Positions 1 to 6,690 of a DNA stretch of 8,987 nucleotides are shown here, piece by piece. Numbering within the stretch: position 1 is the first letter of the stretch; every line of letters starts with the position of its first letter. The notes under the pieces were generated by a model. It had not been told where the DNA came from, did no database searches, and saw only the letters and a program-made list of their open reading frames with translations. A program made the position numbers and the translations under genes. This DNA is from Peptostreptococcaceae bacterium. Its GTDB lineage: Bacteria > Bacillota_A > Clostridia > Peptostreptococcales > Anaerovoracaceae. The stretch spans positions 1-8,987 of the forward strand of contig JAENWH010000060.1 of NCBI GenBank assembly GCA_016650135.1, given 5' to 3'.

Positions 1-245
1 AAATGCCTAGCATAACAAGAATATTACCTAAAAAAATGAGCGTTGCTCTGTGGATAACTTGCAGAGTTTAATAAATATTCTCATCAAAAAGTTGAAAACA
101 ATAATTTATCGAAAATGATTGAAAGGTGGTGACGGACATGGAAAAATATTCAATAAATAGGCTAAATTCTTCGTGAAATAGTGTTCTTTGAAGCTAATAA
201 AAAATGCACGTGGAATTTAGGTGATATATATAAAGGGGGTTAATC
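1..245. other. Upstream region of the hyu operon, mostly non-coding
   Basis: No full-length gene is visible in these 245 bases. A short plus-strand frame is open from the window edge to a stop at 69-71 (about 22 codons, ending ALWITCRV). It could be the tail of an upstream gene, but nothing in it is recognisable. A 12-codon ORF with a good ribosome binding site follows at 138-176. I searched for paired -35/-10 boxes ahead of the cupin gene and found none I would defend. The stretch CTCTG...CAGAG around 48-66 can form only a weak 5-bp stem. The promoter of the operon may lie here or further upstream. Confidence 0.4.
138..176 (+). CDS. Possible 12-residue leader peptide or gene remnant
   Basis: The ORF reads MEKYSINRLNSS and then TGA. 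It is preceded by a convincing ribosome binding site, AGGTGGTG at 124-131, seven bases before the ATG. That is better than many real genes have and argues that translation starts here. A second frame (166-243) stays open to the cupin ribosome binding site, so the 12-mer could be the start of a small gene broken by a frameshift near 165-175. It could equally be a genuine leader peptide. No run of a single amino acid is present that would suggest classical attenuation. Function unknown. Confidence 0.25.
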   Translation: MEKYSINRLNSS

Positions 246-584
246 ATGATTATTGTAAATTCATCTGAAGCAGATATTAAAGAATATCCAAATCATTTGA
301 TGATAACGGGAATTGTTAATTCGTTTGAGGGCAATGAAGTAACAATTGGAACGGCTATATTCAAGCCAAATGCAAGGGTTCCTGAGGAAGGATTTGGAGT
401 ACACGAATTTGATGAATACTCATTTGTTATCGAAGGCGAATTGGAGGCACAGATTGAGGATAAGCATATATCTTTAAAAGCAGACCAATTTTCCTATATT
501 GCAAAAGGAGAAAAACATTGGAGCTCTAATATGTCAGAAAAGGATTGTAAAATAGTTTGGGTTTTAGTTAAAAATAAAAAGTAG
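246..584 (+). CDS. Small cupin-domain protein
   Basis: The 112-residue protein is a single cupin barrel of ordinary length. Cupin motif 1 is visible as G51-x-H53-x3-E57...V61-x2-G64 (GVHEFDEYSFVIEG). Motif 2 is A86-K-G-x2-H91-x3-N95. H53, E57 and H91 are the likely metal ligands. The second histidine of the usual HxH pair is replaced (H53-E-F), so the metal site is either three-residue or altered. No signal peptide is present, so it is cytosolic. The start is supported by AAAGGGGG about six bases upstream. It sits 13 bp ahead of hyuA and is very likely co-transcribed with it. Small cupins in such operons may be isomerases, substrate-binding or regulatory subunits. The sequence does not decide between these, so only the fold is assigned. 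Confidence 0.85.
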   Translation: MIIVNSSEADIKEYPNHLMITGIVNSFEGNEVTIGTAIFKPNARVPEEGFGVHEFDEYSFVIEGELEAQIEDKHISLKADQFSYIAKGEKHWSSNMSEKDCKIVWVLVKNKK

Positions 585-597
585 AAGGAGGTAGAAA

Positions 598-2643
598 ATG
601 AGAATTGCAACTGATATAGGTGGTACTTTTACAGATATAGTGTATATAGCTGAAGATGGATCAATAGGAGTTAATAAAGTACATACTACTCCACCAAATT
701 ATGAAAAAGGCGTTATCAATGTAATAGAAAAAAGCGAGATTTCTAAAGAGGCAATCAAGAGTTTGAATCACGGGACAACAGTGATTATCAATGCAATTAC
801 AGAGAGAAAAGGAGCAAAAACAGGATTGATCACTACTAAAGGATTTAGAGATATGCTTGAGATAGCGAGAGGTAACAGACCAGATCTTTTCAATCTCATG
901 TATAAAAAGCCAGAGGTTTTTGTTCCAAGGCATTTAAGATTGGAAGTAGAAGAAAGAATTAAATACAACGGTGAAGTTGTAACTCCATTAAATAAAGAAG
1001 ATGTAAAAAAATGTGTGGAATACTTCAAAAAAGAGAATATTGAAGCCTTGGGAGTAGTATACTTGCATTCATATAAAAATAATCAACATGAAAAAGAAAC
1101 AGTTCAATTGATTAAAGAGTTATGGCCTGAAGTTTATATCACAGGTTCATATCAAATATCAAAAGAATTCAGGGAATATGAAAGGACAAGCACTACTATA
1201 TTGAATTCTTATGTAAAACCTGTGGCGGCAACGTATATAGACAAATTGTACAATCAACTTGAAGACATAAATATAAAGTGTCCCAAATATATTATGCAGT
1301 CAAATGGTGGCACTACAACATTTGAAAAAGCGAAAGACACGCCAATAAATATGATTGAATCTGGACCAGTTGCAGGAATCTTTGGAGCAGCCATGTTAGG
1401 GAAACTTCTAGGTGAGGATCAAGTAATAGGCTTTGATATCGGAGGAACTACAGCGAAATGTTCATTAATTAATGGTGGAGAAGTAAAAGTAACAACCGAT
1501 CATAAAATTGAGAAGACAAATGTATCAGCAGGTTATCCTGTAAGAGTTCCAGTTGTGGATATCGTTGAGATAGGAAATGGTGGAGGCAGCATAGCTTGGA
1601 TAGATGAGGGGAATTCATTAAAGGTTGGCCCTCAATCAGCTGGAGCACTACCTGGACCTATTGCATATGGATTCGGCGGAACAGAACCTACAACAACTGA
1701 TGCAAATTTAATTGTTGGTAGGCTTGCTCCTGAGAATTTCGACATGAAAGTAAACATGGATAATGTAAGAGAGATGATTGACAACAAGATTGCAAAACCA
1801 TTTGGCATAAGCGTTGAAGAAGCGGCGCTTGGAATTATTAGAATAGCCAATTCAAATATGCTCAATGCATTGAAACTAATTTCAGTAAGAAAAGGATACG
1901 ATCCTAGAGATTTTGCATTGATTGCTTTTGGCGGTGGTGGTCCAATGCATGCTGCTCCTCTTGCAAAAGAATTAGGGATTAAAAAAGTTATTATTCCAGT
2001 TGCAGCATCTGTCTTTTCTGCATGGGGAATGTTGATGACAGATCTTAGACAAGATGATATTCAGACGTTCAATGTAAGACTAGATAATATGGATTACAAT
2101 CTAATCAATAATCAATGGAATGATATGGAACAAGTTGCTATAGATGAATATGAAGAGAAGGGTGTTTCAGAAGAAAATATTATTTTTGTAAGAAATGTTG
2201 ATATGCGTTATTGGGGCCAAGAGCATACGATCAAGGTTCAGATTTTCAATGATGAGATAAGTTCAGACAATCTTCCAGAGATTATAGAAAGATTCCATAA
2301 CGAGCATGAAAAAAATTATAATTTCAGGATTGATGAAAGTCTCACTGAAATAGTGAATCTTCATTTAACAGCTTTTGGAAAAGTAGAAAAGACAGAACTG
2401 AAAGAGCTTGAAGTACTCTCTAACAATCCCGATGATGCATTAAAGGAGACAAGGGAAGTAATCTTTGAAAATGTAGGAGGGATAGATACAAAAATATACC
2501 TAAGAGATAAATTGTCTCCAGGAATGAAGATTAATGGACCAGCGATAATTGAAGAAGTTACAACGTCAACAATCATTTATCCTAATATGGAACTTGAAGT
2601 TGATAAATATGGAAATCTTATAATTAATACGGAGGTGGAGTAG
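598..2643 (+). CDS. hyuA: Hydantoinase/oxoprolinase family protein, subunit A (ATP-binding)
   Basis: The 681-residue protein has the full length of HyuA, the ATP-binding subunit of ATP-dependent hydantoinases and 5-oxoprolinases. The same family includes the acetone and acetophenone carboxylase subunits. The first nucleotide-binding motif is right at the N-terminus (D6-I-G-G-T-F-T-D13). The second is F279-D-I-G-G-T-T-A-K287, with the conserved ESGPVAG stretch just before it. The glycine-rich FGGGGPMHA block lies at residues 444-452. With HyuB the enzyme couples ATP hydrolysis to opening a cyclic amide such as an N-substituted hydantoin or 5-oxoproline. The start follows AGAAGGAGG by about six bases. 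The gene abuts hyuB with no spacer, and its last codons carry the hyuB ribosome binding site. Substrate cannot be read from sequence; a carboxylase role is less likely because no third subunit is nearby. Confidence 0.93.
   Translation: MRIATDIGGTFTDIVYIAEDGSIGVNKVHTTPPNYEKGVINVIEKSEISKEAIKSLNHGTTVIINAITERKGAKTGLITTKGFRDMLEIARGNRPDLFNLMYKKPEVFVPRHLRLEVEERIKYNGEVVTPLNKEDVKKCVEYFKKENIEALGVVYLHSYKNNQHEKETVQLIKELWPEVYITGSYQISKEFREYERTSTTILNSYVKPVAATYIDKLYNQLEDINIKCPKYIMQSNGGTTTFEKAKDTPINMIESGPVAGIFGAAMLGKLLGEDQVIGFDIGGTTAKCSLINGGEVKVTTDHKIEKTNVSAGYPVRVPVVDIVEIGNGGGSIAWIDEGNSLKVGPQSAGALPGPIAYGFGGTEPTTTDANLIVGRLAPENFDMKVNMDNVREMIDNKIAKPFGISVEEAALGIIRIANSNMLNALKLISVRKGYDPRDFALIAFGGGGPMHAAPLAKELGIKKVIIPVAASVFSAWGMLMTDLRQDDIQTFNVRLDNMDYNLINNQWNDMEQVAIDEYEEKGVSEENIIFVRNVDMRYWGQEHTIKVQIFNDEISSDNLPEIIERFHNEHEKNYNFRIDESLTEIVNLHLTAFGKVEKTELKELEVLSNNPDDALKETREVIFENVGGIDTKIYLRDKLSPGMKINGPAIIEEVTTSTIIYPNMELEVDKYGNLIINTEVE
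2631..2643 (+). promoter_or_regulatory. hyuB ribosome binding site inside the end of hyuA
   Basis: GGAGGTGG at 2631-2638 lies within the last hyuA codons. The hyuA stop codon (2641-2643) touches the hyuB ATG (2644). This arrangement implies translational coupling, fitting two subunits needed in fixed ratio. Confidence 0.8.
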
Positions 2644-4377
2644 ATGAATTTAAATAATAAAGTTGACCAGTTTACATTGGATATTATTAAAGATTCTCTT
2701 TATGCAATAGGCGAAGAAATGTTCATAGCAGTTGCAAGGTCTTCGAAAAGCCCTGTTATTTATGAGACACTGGATTTTGCGTCAGCATTAACTGACAAGC
2801 ATGGAAATCTTTTAACTCAAGGTAACGGCGTTACAGGTTTCATTGGATTATTGAGTTTCATGGTAAAAGAAACGATCGAGAAATTTGGTAAAAAAGATAA
2901 ATTATACCCTGGCGATATTATAATAATTAATGATCCATATGCCGGTGGAGGTTCACACTTGTCAGATGTTGGCGTTGTAATGCCAATATTCTACAAGGGT
3001 GAAATTGTTGCATATTCTGCTAATAAAGCACACTGGACAGAAGTAGGAGGCAAAGATCCTGGTTCATGGTGCGTTGATTCTACTGAGATATTTCAAGAAG
3101 GATTGCAGTTTCCGTGTATAAAATTGTTTAACAAGGGAGTAATAAACGAAGCCTTGATAGATCTTATCAGAGCAAATGTAAGATTTCCTGATTTATCAAT
3201 TGGAGATATGTGGGCACAGATTTCTGGTTTAAAAACGGGTGAAAAGAGATTTATTGAATTATGTGATAAGTATTCAAATACAACCGTATTGTCTGCAATA
3301 GATAGAATGCTTAAAAACAGTGAGAAAATCTCAAGAAGAGAAGTCATGAAATTGCCTAATGGAGTTTATGAAGCGGTAGACTATATCGATGATGACGGTA
3401 TGGGATTTGGTCCGTTCAAAATTCAAGTAAAAGTTACAATTGATGGAGACAGATTCATTTGCGATTTTAGAGGATCACATATGCAAGTTCTTGGACCAAT
3501 AAATGTTGCACTTTGCGGTTTGGAATCTGCAGTAAGAACAATATTTTTAGCTGCAACGAACCCATCACAGGATGTTAATGATGGCGTATTTGTACCGCTT
3601 GAAATTATAGTTGACAAGAAATCTATATTCAGTGCTGAAAGACCAGCTGCTGTATCTACTTATTGGGAAACAATGATTGCAGGAGAAGATTTGATATGGA
3701 AAGCGCTGGCACCACTACTTCCTGAAAGACTTACAGCAGGACATCTTCAATCAGTTTGTGCATTTGTATTTGCCGGAAAGCACCCAGAAACAGGAGAACC
3801 GTATATAGCTGTTGGACCATCAGTTGGTGGATGGGGAGCTGGAAAAGGAAAAGATGGTGAGAATGCACAGTTCTGTATAGGTGATGGAGAGACCTTCAAT
3901 ATTCCTGTTGAGGTTATTGAAACAAGATACGGACTTTTCGTTGATGAATACAGACTTCGAGCAGATGGTGCTGGTGCTGGAGAATTCAGAGGTGGTTCTG
4001 GTGTTATAAGAACTTATCGTCAGCTGAATGATGGTGGAACATTTACTGGAACATTTGGAAGATTCAAGTTCGCTCCATGGGGATTGGAAGGTGGAAACGA
4101 AGGCTCAATCAATAAGTTTGAGATAGTAAAATCAGATGGAACTATTGATGGTCCTTATGGAAAGTATCCTAGATACCCACTGAATACAGGTGATGCAGTG
4201 AGAATGGTAACAGCATCGGGTGGTGGATATGGAGATCCTATGAAAAGGCCGTTAGAAAAAGTAATCATGGATCTTAAGAATGAATTCATTACATTTGATC
4301 AAGCATACGATGATTATGGTTTCAAAGTAAATCCAGAAACTTTTGAGGTTATTGAAATAAGTAATAGAAGGAATTAG
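2644..4377 (+). CDS. hyuB: Hydantoinase/oxoprolinase family protein, subunit B
   Basis: The 577-residue protein is a full-length HyuB-type subunit, partner of HyuA in ATP-dependent hydantoinases, 5-oxoprolinases and related carboxylases. Signature blocks are N96-D-P-Y-A-G-G-G-S-H-L-S-D108, the following SANKAHWTEVGG, G395-G-W-G-A-G400, and ETRYGLFVDEYRLRADGAGAGEF from residue 426 on. The C-terminus keeps the glycine-rich SGGGYGDP. No signal peptide or membrane segment is visible, so the complex is cytosolic. Translation is probably coupled to hyuA. Immediately downstream, eight bases after the stop codon, a miniature transposable element separates the gene from its probable transporter partner. 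The gene itself is intact. HyuAB assignment is firm; the exact substrate is not. Confidence 0.93.
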   Translation: MNLNNKVDQFTLDIIKDSLYAIGEEMFIAVARSSKSPVIYETLDFASALTDKHGNLLTQGNGVTGFIGLLSFMVKETIEKFGKKDKLYPGDIIIINDPYAGGGSHLSDVGVVMPIFYKGEIVAYSANKAHWTEVGGKDPGSWCVDSTEIFQEGLQFPCIKLFNKGVINEALIDLIRANVRFPDLSIGDMWAQISGLKTGEKRFIELCDKYSNTTVLSAIDRMLKNSEKISRREVMKLPNGVYEAVDYIDDDGMGFGPFKIQVKVTIDGDRFICDFRGSHMQVLGPINVALCGLESAVRTIFLAATNPSQDVNDGVFVPLEIIVDKKSIFSAERPAAVSTYWETMIAGEDLIWKALAPLLPERLTAGHLQSVCAFVFAGKHPETGEPYIAVGPSVGGWGAGKGKDGENAQFCIGDGETFNIPVEVIETRYGLFVDEYRLRADGAGAGEFRGGSGVIRTYRQLNDGGTFTGTFGRFKFAPWGLEGGNEGSINKFEIVKSDGTIDGPYGKYPRYPLNTGDAVRMVTASGGGYGDPMKRPLEKVIMDLKNEFITFDQAYDDYGFKVNPETFEVIEISNRRN

Positions 4378-4380
4378 TTG

Positions 4381-4385
4381 AATTT
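4381..4385. repeat. Target-site duplication AATTT, left copy (right copy 4684-4688)
   Basis: AATTT directly precedes the left GGGT end and recurs immediately after the right ACCC end at 4684-4688. A 5-bp duplication is what Tn3-family transposition makes. Removing one copy plus the element leaves about 53 bp between hyuB and the permease gene. Confidence 0.8.
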
Positions 4386-4422
4386 GGGTAGTTTTGCCTA
4401 TTCCCTCCAAAAGGTATGTTAG
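4386..4422 (+). repeat. Left terminal inverted repeat of the first miniature element
   Basis: Compared with the reverse complement of 4647-4683, mismatches fall only at repeat positions 5, 6, 17, 21, 23 and 32. The best-conserved inner blocks are TTTTGCCTAT and AAAAGGTA. Confidence 0.85.
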
Positions 4423-4472
4423 GCAAATGGAATACCAGTTTAAGGTATTTATTTTAACCTTTTTAGAATAAC

Positions 4473-4505
4473 TGAAAGTTACACAATGTACTTGTGTAAC
4501 TTTCA
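4473..4505. repeat. Perfect 14-bp palindrome inside the first miniature element
   Basis: The arms are TGAAAGTTACACAA (4473-4486) and its exact complement (4492-4505), around a 5-base centre TGTAC. It is not followed by a long T run, so a simple intrinsic terminator is unlikely, though it could slow or end transcription. It could also be a recombinase or regulator site. Confidence 0.8.
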
Positions 4506-4558
4506 CTTTCCTTAGTTACCAACGATTTTTTGTATTTTGATATAGAATATCAATTTGA

Positions 4559-4598
4559 ATGTTACATAATATTAATATTTGATTATATTATGTAACAT
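4559..4598. repeat. Second perfect 14-bp inverted repeat inside the first miniature element
   Basis: The arms ATGTTACATAATAT (4559-4572) and their exact complement (4585-4598) flank a 12-base loop. They share the core GTTACAyAA with the palindrome about 70 bp to the left, so the two are probably related sites rather than chance hairpins. Confidence 0.8.
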
Positions 4599-4646
4599 AT
4601 TACTTTTAAGTATCCAAGGATGCCGTTATAGCCTCATATTAAAACA

Positions 4647-4683
4647 CTAACTTACCTTTTCGGGGGGATAGGCAAAAACACCC
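4647..4683 (-). repeat. Right terminal inverted repeat of the first miniature element
   Basis: This is the mirror of 4386-4422. In RNA the two repeats could pair to close a roughly 300-nt stem-loop between hyuB and the permease gene. Confidence 0.85.
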
Positions 4684-4733
4684 AATTTAAGACTATTCAT
4701 AGTTTTAAAATAAAAAGCTAAAGGAGAAATTAT

Positions 4734-6104
4734 GTGGCTAATAAATTAATTAATAAAGAAGAACCACAGATTAAAGAGAGTAGAAAGATAGTAGACAAGC
4801 CATTAGAGGCAGTTCCGTTTAATCAAAGGCAACATTGGTTTACACCGGCGATGATTTTTGGTGGTTTGGAATTTTCTATTCCGGTATTAATGGTTGGATC
4901 AATGCTTGTAGGATCATTTGGAATTAAGCAAATGTTTCCGATATTGTTTGTAGCATTTATCGTAATCCAATGGGCAGGAAATGCTCTAAATGGATACATG
5001 GGTGCTAAAACAGGACGCGCTTCGTCGGTTCTAGCAAGATCAAGCTTTGGAGCAGCTCAATCAAGATTTATTGTTGCAGGAGTTGTATTTATTGTTAGTT
5101 TAGGTTGGTGGGCGGTACAAACAGCTGTTGCTGGGAATGCAATCTGTGCCCTACTTGGAATTGATTACACTACAAACTGGGGAATATGGGCTATTTTTAC
5201 TACTATTATTGGGTTAATTTTTGCGATACCATCAATAATAGGATATTCATCAATGAAATGGACTGATTATATTGCAGTACCAGCAGGATTGTTATTAGTT
5301 ATTGCTGGGATATATTTATCACTTAAAAATATAGGATTGGAAACTATAATTGCTTATAAACCTCAGGCACAGGGAATGACATTTTTAGGGGCAGTTAGTT
5401 TGATTGTAAGTATCAATGTTTCTCAATGGGTTATTGCTGCAGATTATACTAGATTTGCACGACCAAAGATTAAAGATAATATATTAATACCTCTAGGAAT
5501 TATCGCAATAGGATTTCCACTGATGTATGTAGGTGCAATAATGGCTATAGGACAAGGAACCGCTGATATCGTAGCTGTAATGGTGACACTAGGATTTCCA
5601 CTATGGGGATTCGTTGTATTGTGGCTTTCAACTTGGACAAGTCAACTTGTTAACAACTATTCTATGGGATTGTCACTTTCGAATTTAATGAATATTAAAA
5701 CGAGTAAGGGACGATCAATTAGTACACTAGTAGGAACGTTGATTGCAATAGCGATAGCTCTATCTGGTATATTGAATCACTTTATGGATTTCTTGTATTT
5801 TACTGCTTTGGCATATCCAGCGATGGCTGGGATAATGTTTGTTGATTTCTTTATTAGAAAACAGGAATGGAATGCCAGGAATGATGGATGGAATTGGATG
5901 GCAACGATGGCATGGATTTCGGGAATAATTATCGGTTACATAACGACATATGTGAGTCCGATGGGTTTACCAGCTGTTCAGAACTTGGTTGTAGCTGGAA
6001 TTGTATACTATGTTTCCATGAAAATCAAAGCAAAGGTTGCCCCTGATCAGTTTACTCCAACACAATTCAGGAGTCAAGACTGGGATATAAATTCTGAAAT
6101 ATAA
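4734..6104 (+). CDS. NCS1-family permease (cytosine/purine/hydantoin-type transporter)
   Basis: The 456-residue protein is a polytopic membrane transporter of the nucleobase:cation symporter-1 family, the family of CodB (cytosine) and Mhp1 (hydantoins). It is hydrophobic from about residue 38 to 430 with room for the usual 12 helices and a polar tail of about 25 residues. Family blocks include GYMGAKTGRASSVLARSSFG (88-106), GWWAVQTAVAGNAI (124-137), ADYTRFARP (236-244) and TSQLVNNYSMGLSLSN (302-317). It most resembles the cytosine permease branch by eye, but its position behind hyuAB suggests a hydantoin- or pyrimidine-like substrate. The start is GTG at 4734, seven bases after AAGGAG. An overlapping ATG at 4732 is a decoy that stops after five codons. 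A miniature element separates the gene from hyuB, and a strong terminator follows. Confidence 0.9.
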   Translation: MANKLINKEEPQIKESRKIVDKPLEAVPFNQRQHWFTPAMIFGGLEFSIPVLMVGSMLVGSFGIKQMFPILFVAFIVIQWAGNALNGYMGAKTGRASSVLARSSFGAAQSRFIVAGVVFIVSLGWWAVQTAVAGNAICALLGIDYTTNWGIWAIFTTIIGLIFAIPSIIGYSSMKWTDYIAVPAGLLLVIAGIYLSLKNIGLETIIAYKPQAQGMTFLGAVSLIVSINVSQWVIAADYTRFARPKIKDNILIPLGIIAIGFPLMYVGAIMAIGQGTADIVAVMVTLGFPLWGFVVLWLSTWTSQLVNNYSMGLSLSNLMNIKTSKGRSISTLVGTLIAIAIALSGILNHFMDFLYFTALAYPAMAGIMFVDFFIRKQEWNARNDGWNWMATMAWISGIIIGYITTYVSPMGLPAVQNLVVAGIVYYVSMKIKAKVAPDQFTPTQFRSQDWDINSEI

Positions 6105-6113
6105 ACATACTTC

Positions 6114-6154
6114 AAAAGCTTATTTCATAGAAAAATCTATGAAATAAGCTTTTT
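6114..6154 (+). terminator. Strong intrinsic terminator after the permease gene
   Basis: A perfect 18-bp stem (6114-6131 with 6136-6153) closes on an AAAA loop and runs into TTTTT. It starts nine bases after the permease stop codon and ends the catabolic operon. The A-rich left arm also allows termination from the opposite strand. Confidence 0.92.
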
Positions 6155-6175
6155 CTAATTCAGCTAACGGTAAAA

Positions 6176-6215
6176 GGGGTCTAAAGTAAAAAGAAATGTT
6201 ATTGATTATTCTAAG
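6176..6215 (+). repeat. Possible degenerate Tn3-type transposon end
   Basis: This 40-base stretch starts GGGGTC and ends TTCTAAG, the two most conserved parts of Tn3-family ends, but its middle is A-rich and it is two bases too long. No mirror copy is found in the window. It lies just before the ATPase fragment. Weak evidence. Confidence 0.2.
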
Positions 6216-6235
6216 ATAAACGGAGGTATGTAAAA

Positions 6236-6385
6236 ATGTATAAGGCATATTGGGGAATGGAGTTTAATCCTTTTGAGAAAAGTCTAAGTGAAAAGAATTT
6301 TTTTAAATCTGACGATTTTGCGTTATACTATTATTATCGTAAATTGGATATAAATAACAAAGACAGGGGTACAGGCATCTTTTAG
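6236..6385 (+). pseudogene. N-terminal fragment of a transposition-type AAA ATPase (ExeA/TniB-like)
   Basis: The frame starts MYKAYWGMEFNPFEKS and ends after 49 residues at a TAG. This opening (Y-x-x-F/W-x-M-x-F-N-P-F) is typical of ExeA/TniB/IstB-like ATPases encoded next to DDE transposases in Firmicutes, which are normally several hundred residues long. The fragment stops where the Walker A loop should begin, so it cannot bind ATP. The ribosome binding site GGAGGT (6222-6227) is still good. The last codons (GTGIF and stop) lie in the left repeat of the miniature element starting at 6366, so native sequence probably ends at about residue 44. No transposase gene is nearby. It is a relic of an earlier insertion; the exact ATPase subfamily is uncertain. 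Confidence 0.65.
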
Positions 6386-6403
6386 CGGAAAATATACTCT
6401 AAG
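6366..6403 (+). repeat. Left 38-bp terminal repeat of the second miniature element
   Basis: The outer 7 bases match the right end exactly. The divergent part is positions 13-19 of the repeat, and the inner GCGGAAA-x-TATAC-x-CTAAG block is conserved. It supplies the premature stop codon of the ATPase fragment. Confidence 0.8.
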
Positions 6404-6486
6404 CTCCAGACTATTCCTATTAATACCAACAAACCTGCATTAATGGAGTCTATAGTTTCTATAAAACTTGTAAAACAAACGAACGT

Positions 6487-6563
6487 ATTATTTACTTTAT
6501 TATTTTAATCTCTTGCGATACAGTTTCAAGCCATTTCATAAGTAAACTTATAAAGTAAATAAT
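6487..6563. repeat. Inverted-repeat cluster inside the second element, possible resolution site
   Basis: A perfect 14-bp inverted repeat (6487-6500 with 6550-6563, arm ATTATTTACTTTAT) encloses a second palindrome, ATAAGT-AA-ACTTAT (6538-6551). Related AGTAAA/TTTACT words recur at 6566-6573 and 6597-6603. Clusters of inverted recombinase subsites are found in res sites of Tn3-family elements, so a relic resolution site is one reading. No resolvase gene is present to test it. Confidence 0.5.
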
Positions 6564-6637
6564 TCAAAGTAAGTGTATTAAGTCTGTGTAACGTTTTATT
6601 TACTGATAAATCCACTTGGTGACATGGCTACTTACAA

Positions 6638-6666
6638 TTGACAAAGCTACGTTAAAGTTATTTAAA
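6638..6666 (+). promoter_or_regulatory. Promoter candidate pointing out of the second miniature element
   Basis: A perfect TTGACA (6638-6643), a 17-base spacer and TTTAAA (6661-6666, four of six) form a plausible sigma-A promoter. It would read through the right repeat toward the small genes at 6868-7470, which have no other clear promoter. Confidence 0.35.
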
Positions 6667-6690
6667 TCGTTGTTTTGATTAGTTTCAATC

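Larger units (their letters stand above)
4386..4683. mobile_element. 298-bp miniature inverted-repeat element, Tn3-like ends (TIME/MITE)
   Basis: Two imperfect 37-bp inverted repeats lie at 4386-4422 and 4647-4683, 31 of 37 positions identical, both beginning GGGT and ending GTTAG inward. They are bounded by the same 5-bp sequence AATTT (4381-4385 and 4684-4688), a target-site duplication. No ORF of useful length is inside, so it is non-autonomous. A 37-38-bp repeat starting GGG, an inner GTTAG/CTAAG end and a 5-bp duplication are the marks of the Tn3 family, so this is a candidate Tn3-derived miniature element. The family call is inference by resemblance; the element itself is directly visible. 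It fills nearly the whole hyuB-permease gap. Confidence 0.85.

Noticed and set aside
49..66. Sigma-54-like site (TGG...TTGC) upstream of the operon.
   Set aside because: The GG and GC pairs are seven bases apart, not the ten needed.
92..120. Sigma-A promoter TTGAAA-17-ATGATT.
   Set aside because: The -10 box matches only two of six positions.
661..1028. Minus-strand open frames opposite hyuA, and similar ones opposite hyuB and past its end.
   Set aside because: They lie wholly or mostly against strongly conserved coding sequence, lack ribosome binding sites and show no family signatures. They are antisense shadows.
4473..4505. Intrinsic terminator after hyuB.
   Set aside because: The stem is perfect but no T run follows, and it lies inside the inserted element. 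Partial termination is not excluded.
4386..4683. Riboswitch or attenuator between hyuB and the permease gene.
   Set aside because: The long-range pairing is explained by transposon-like terminal repeats with a target duplication, and I see no conserved core of a known riboswitch class.
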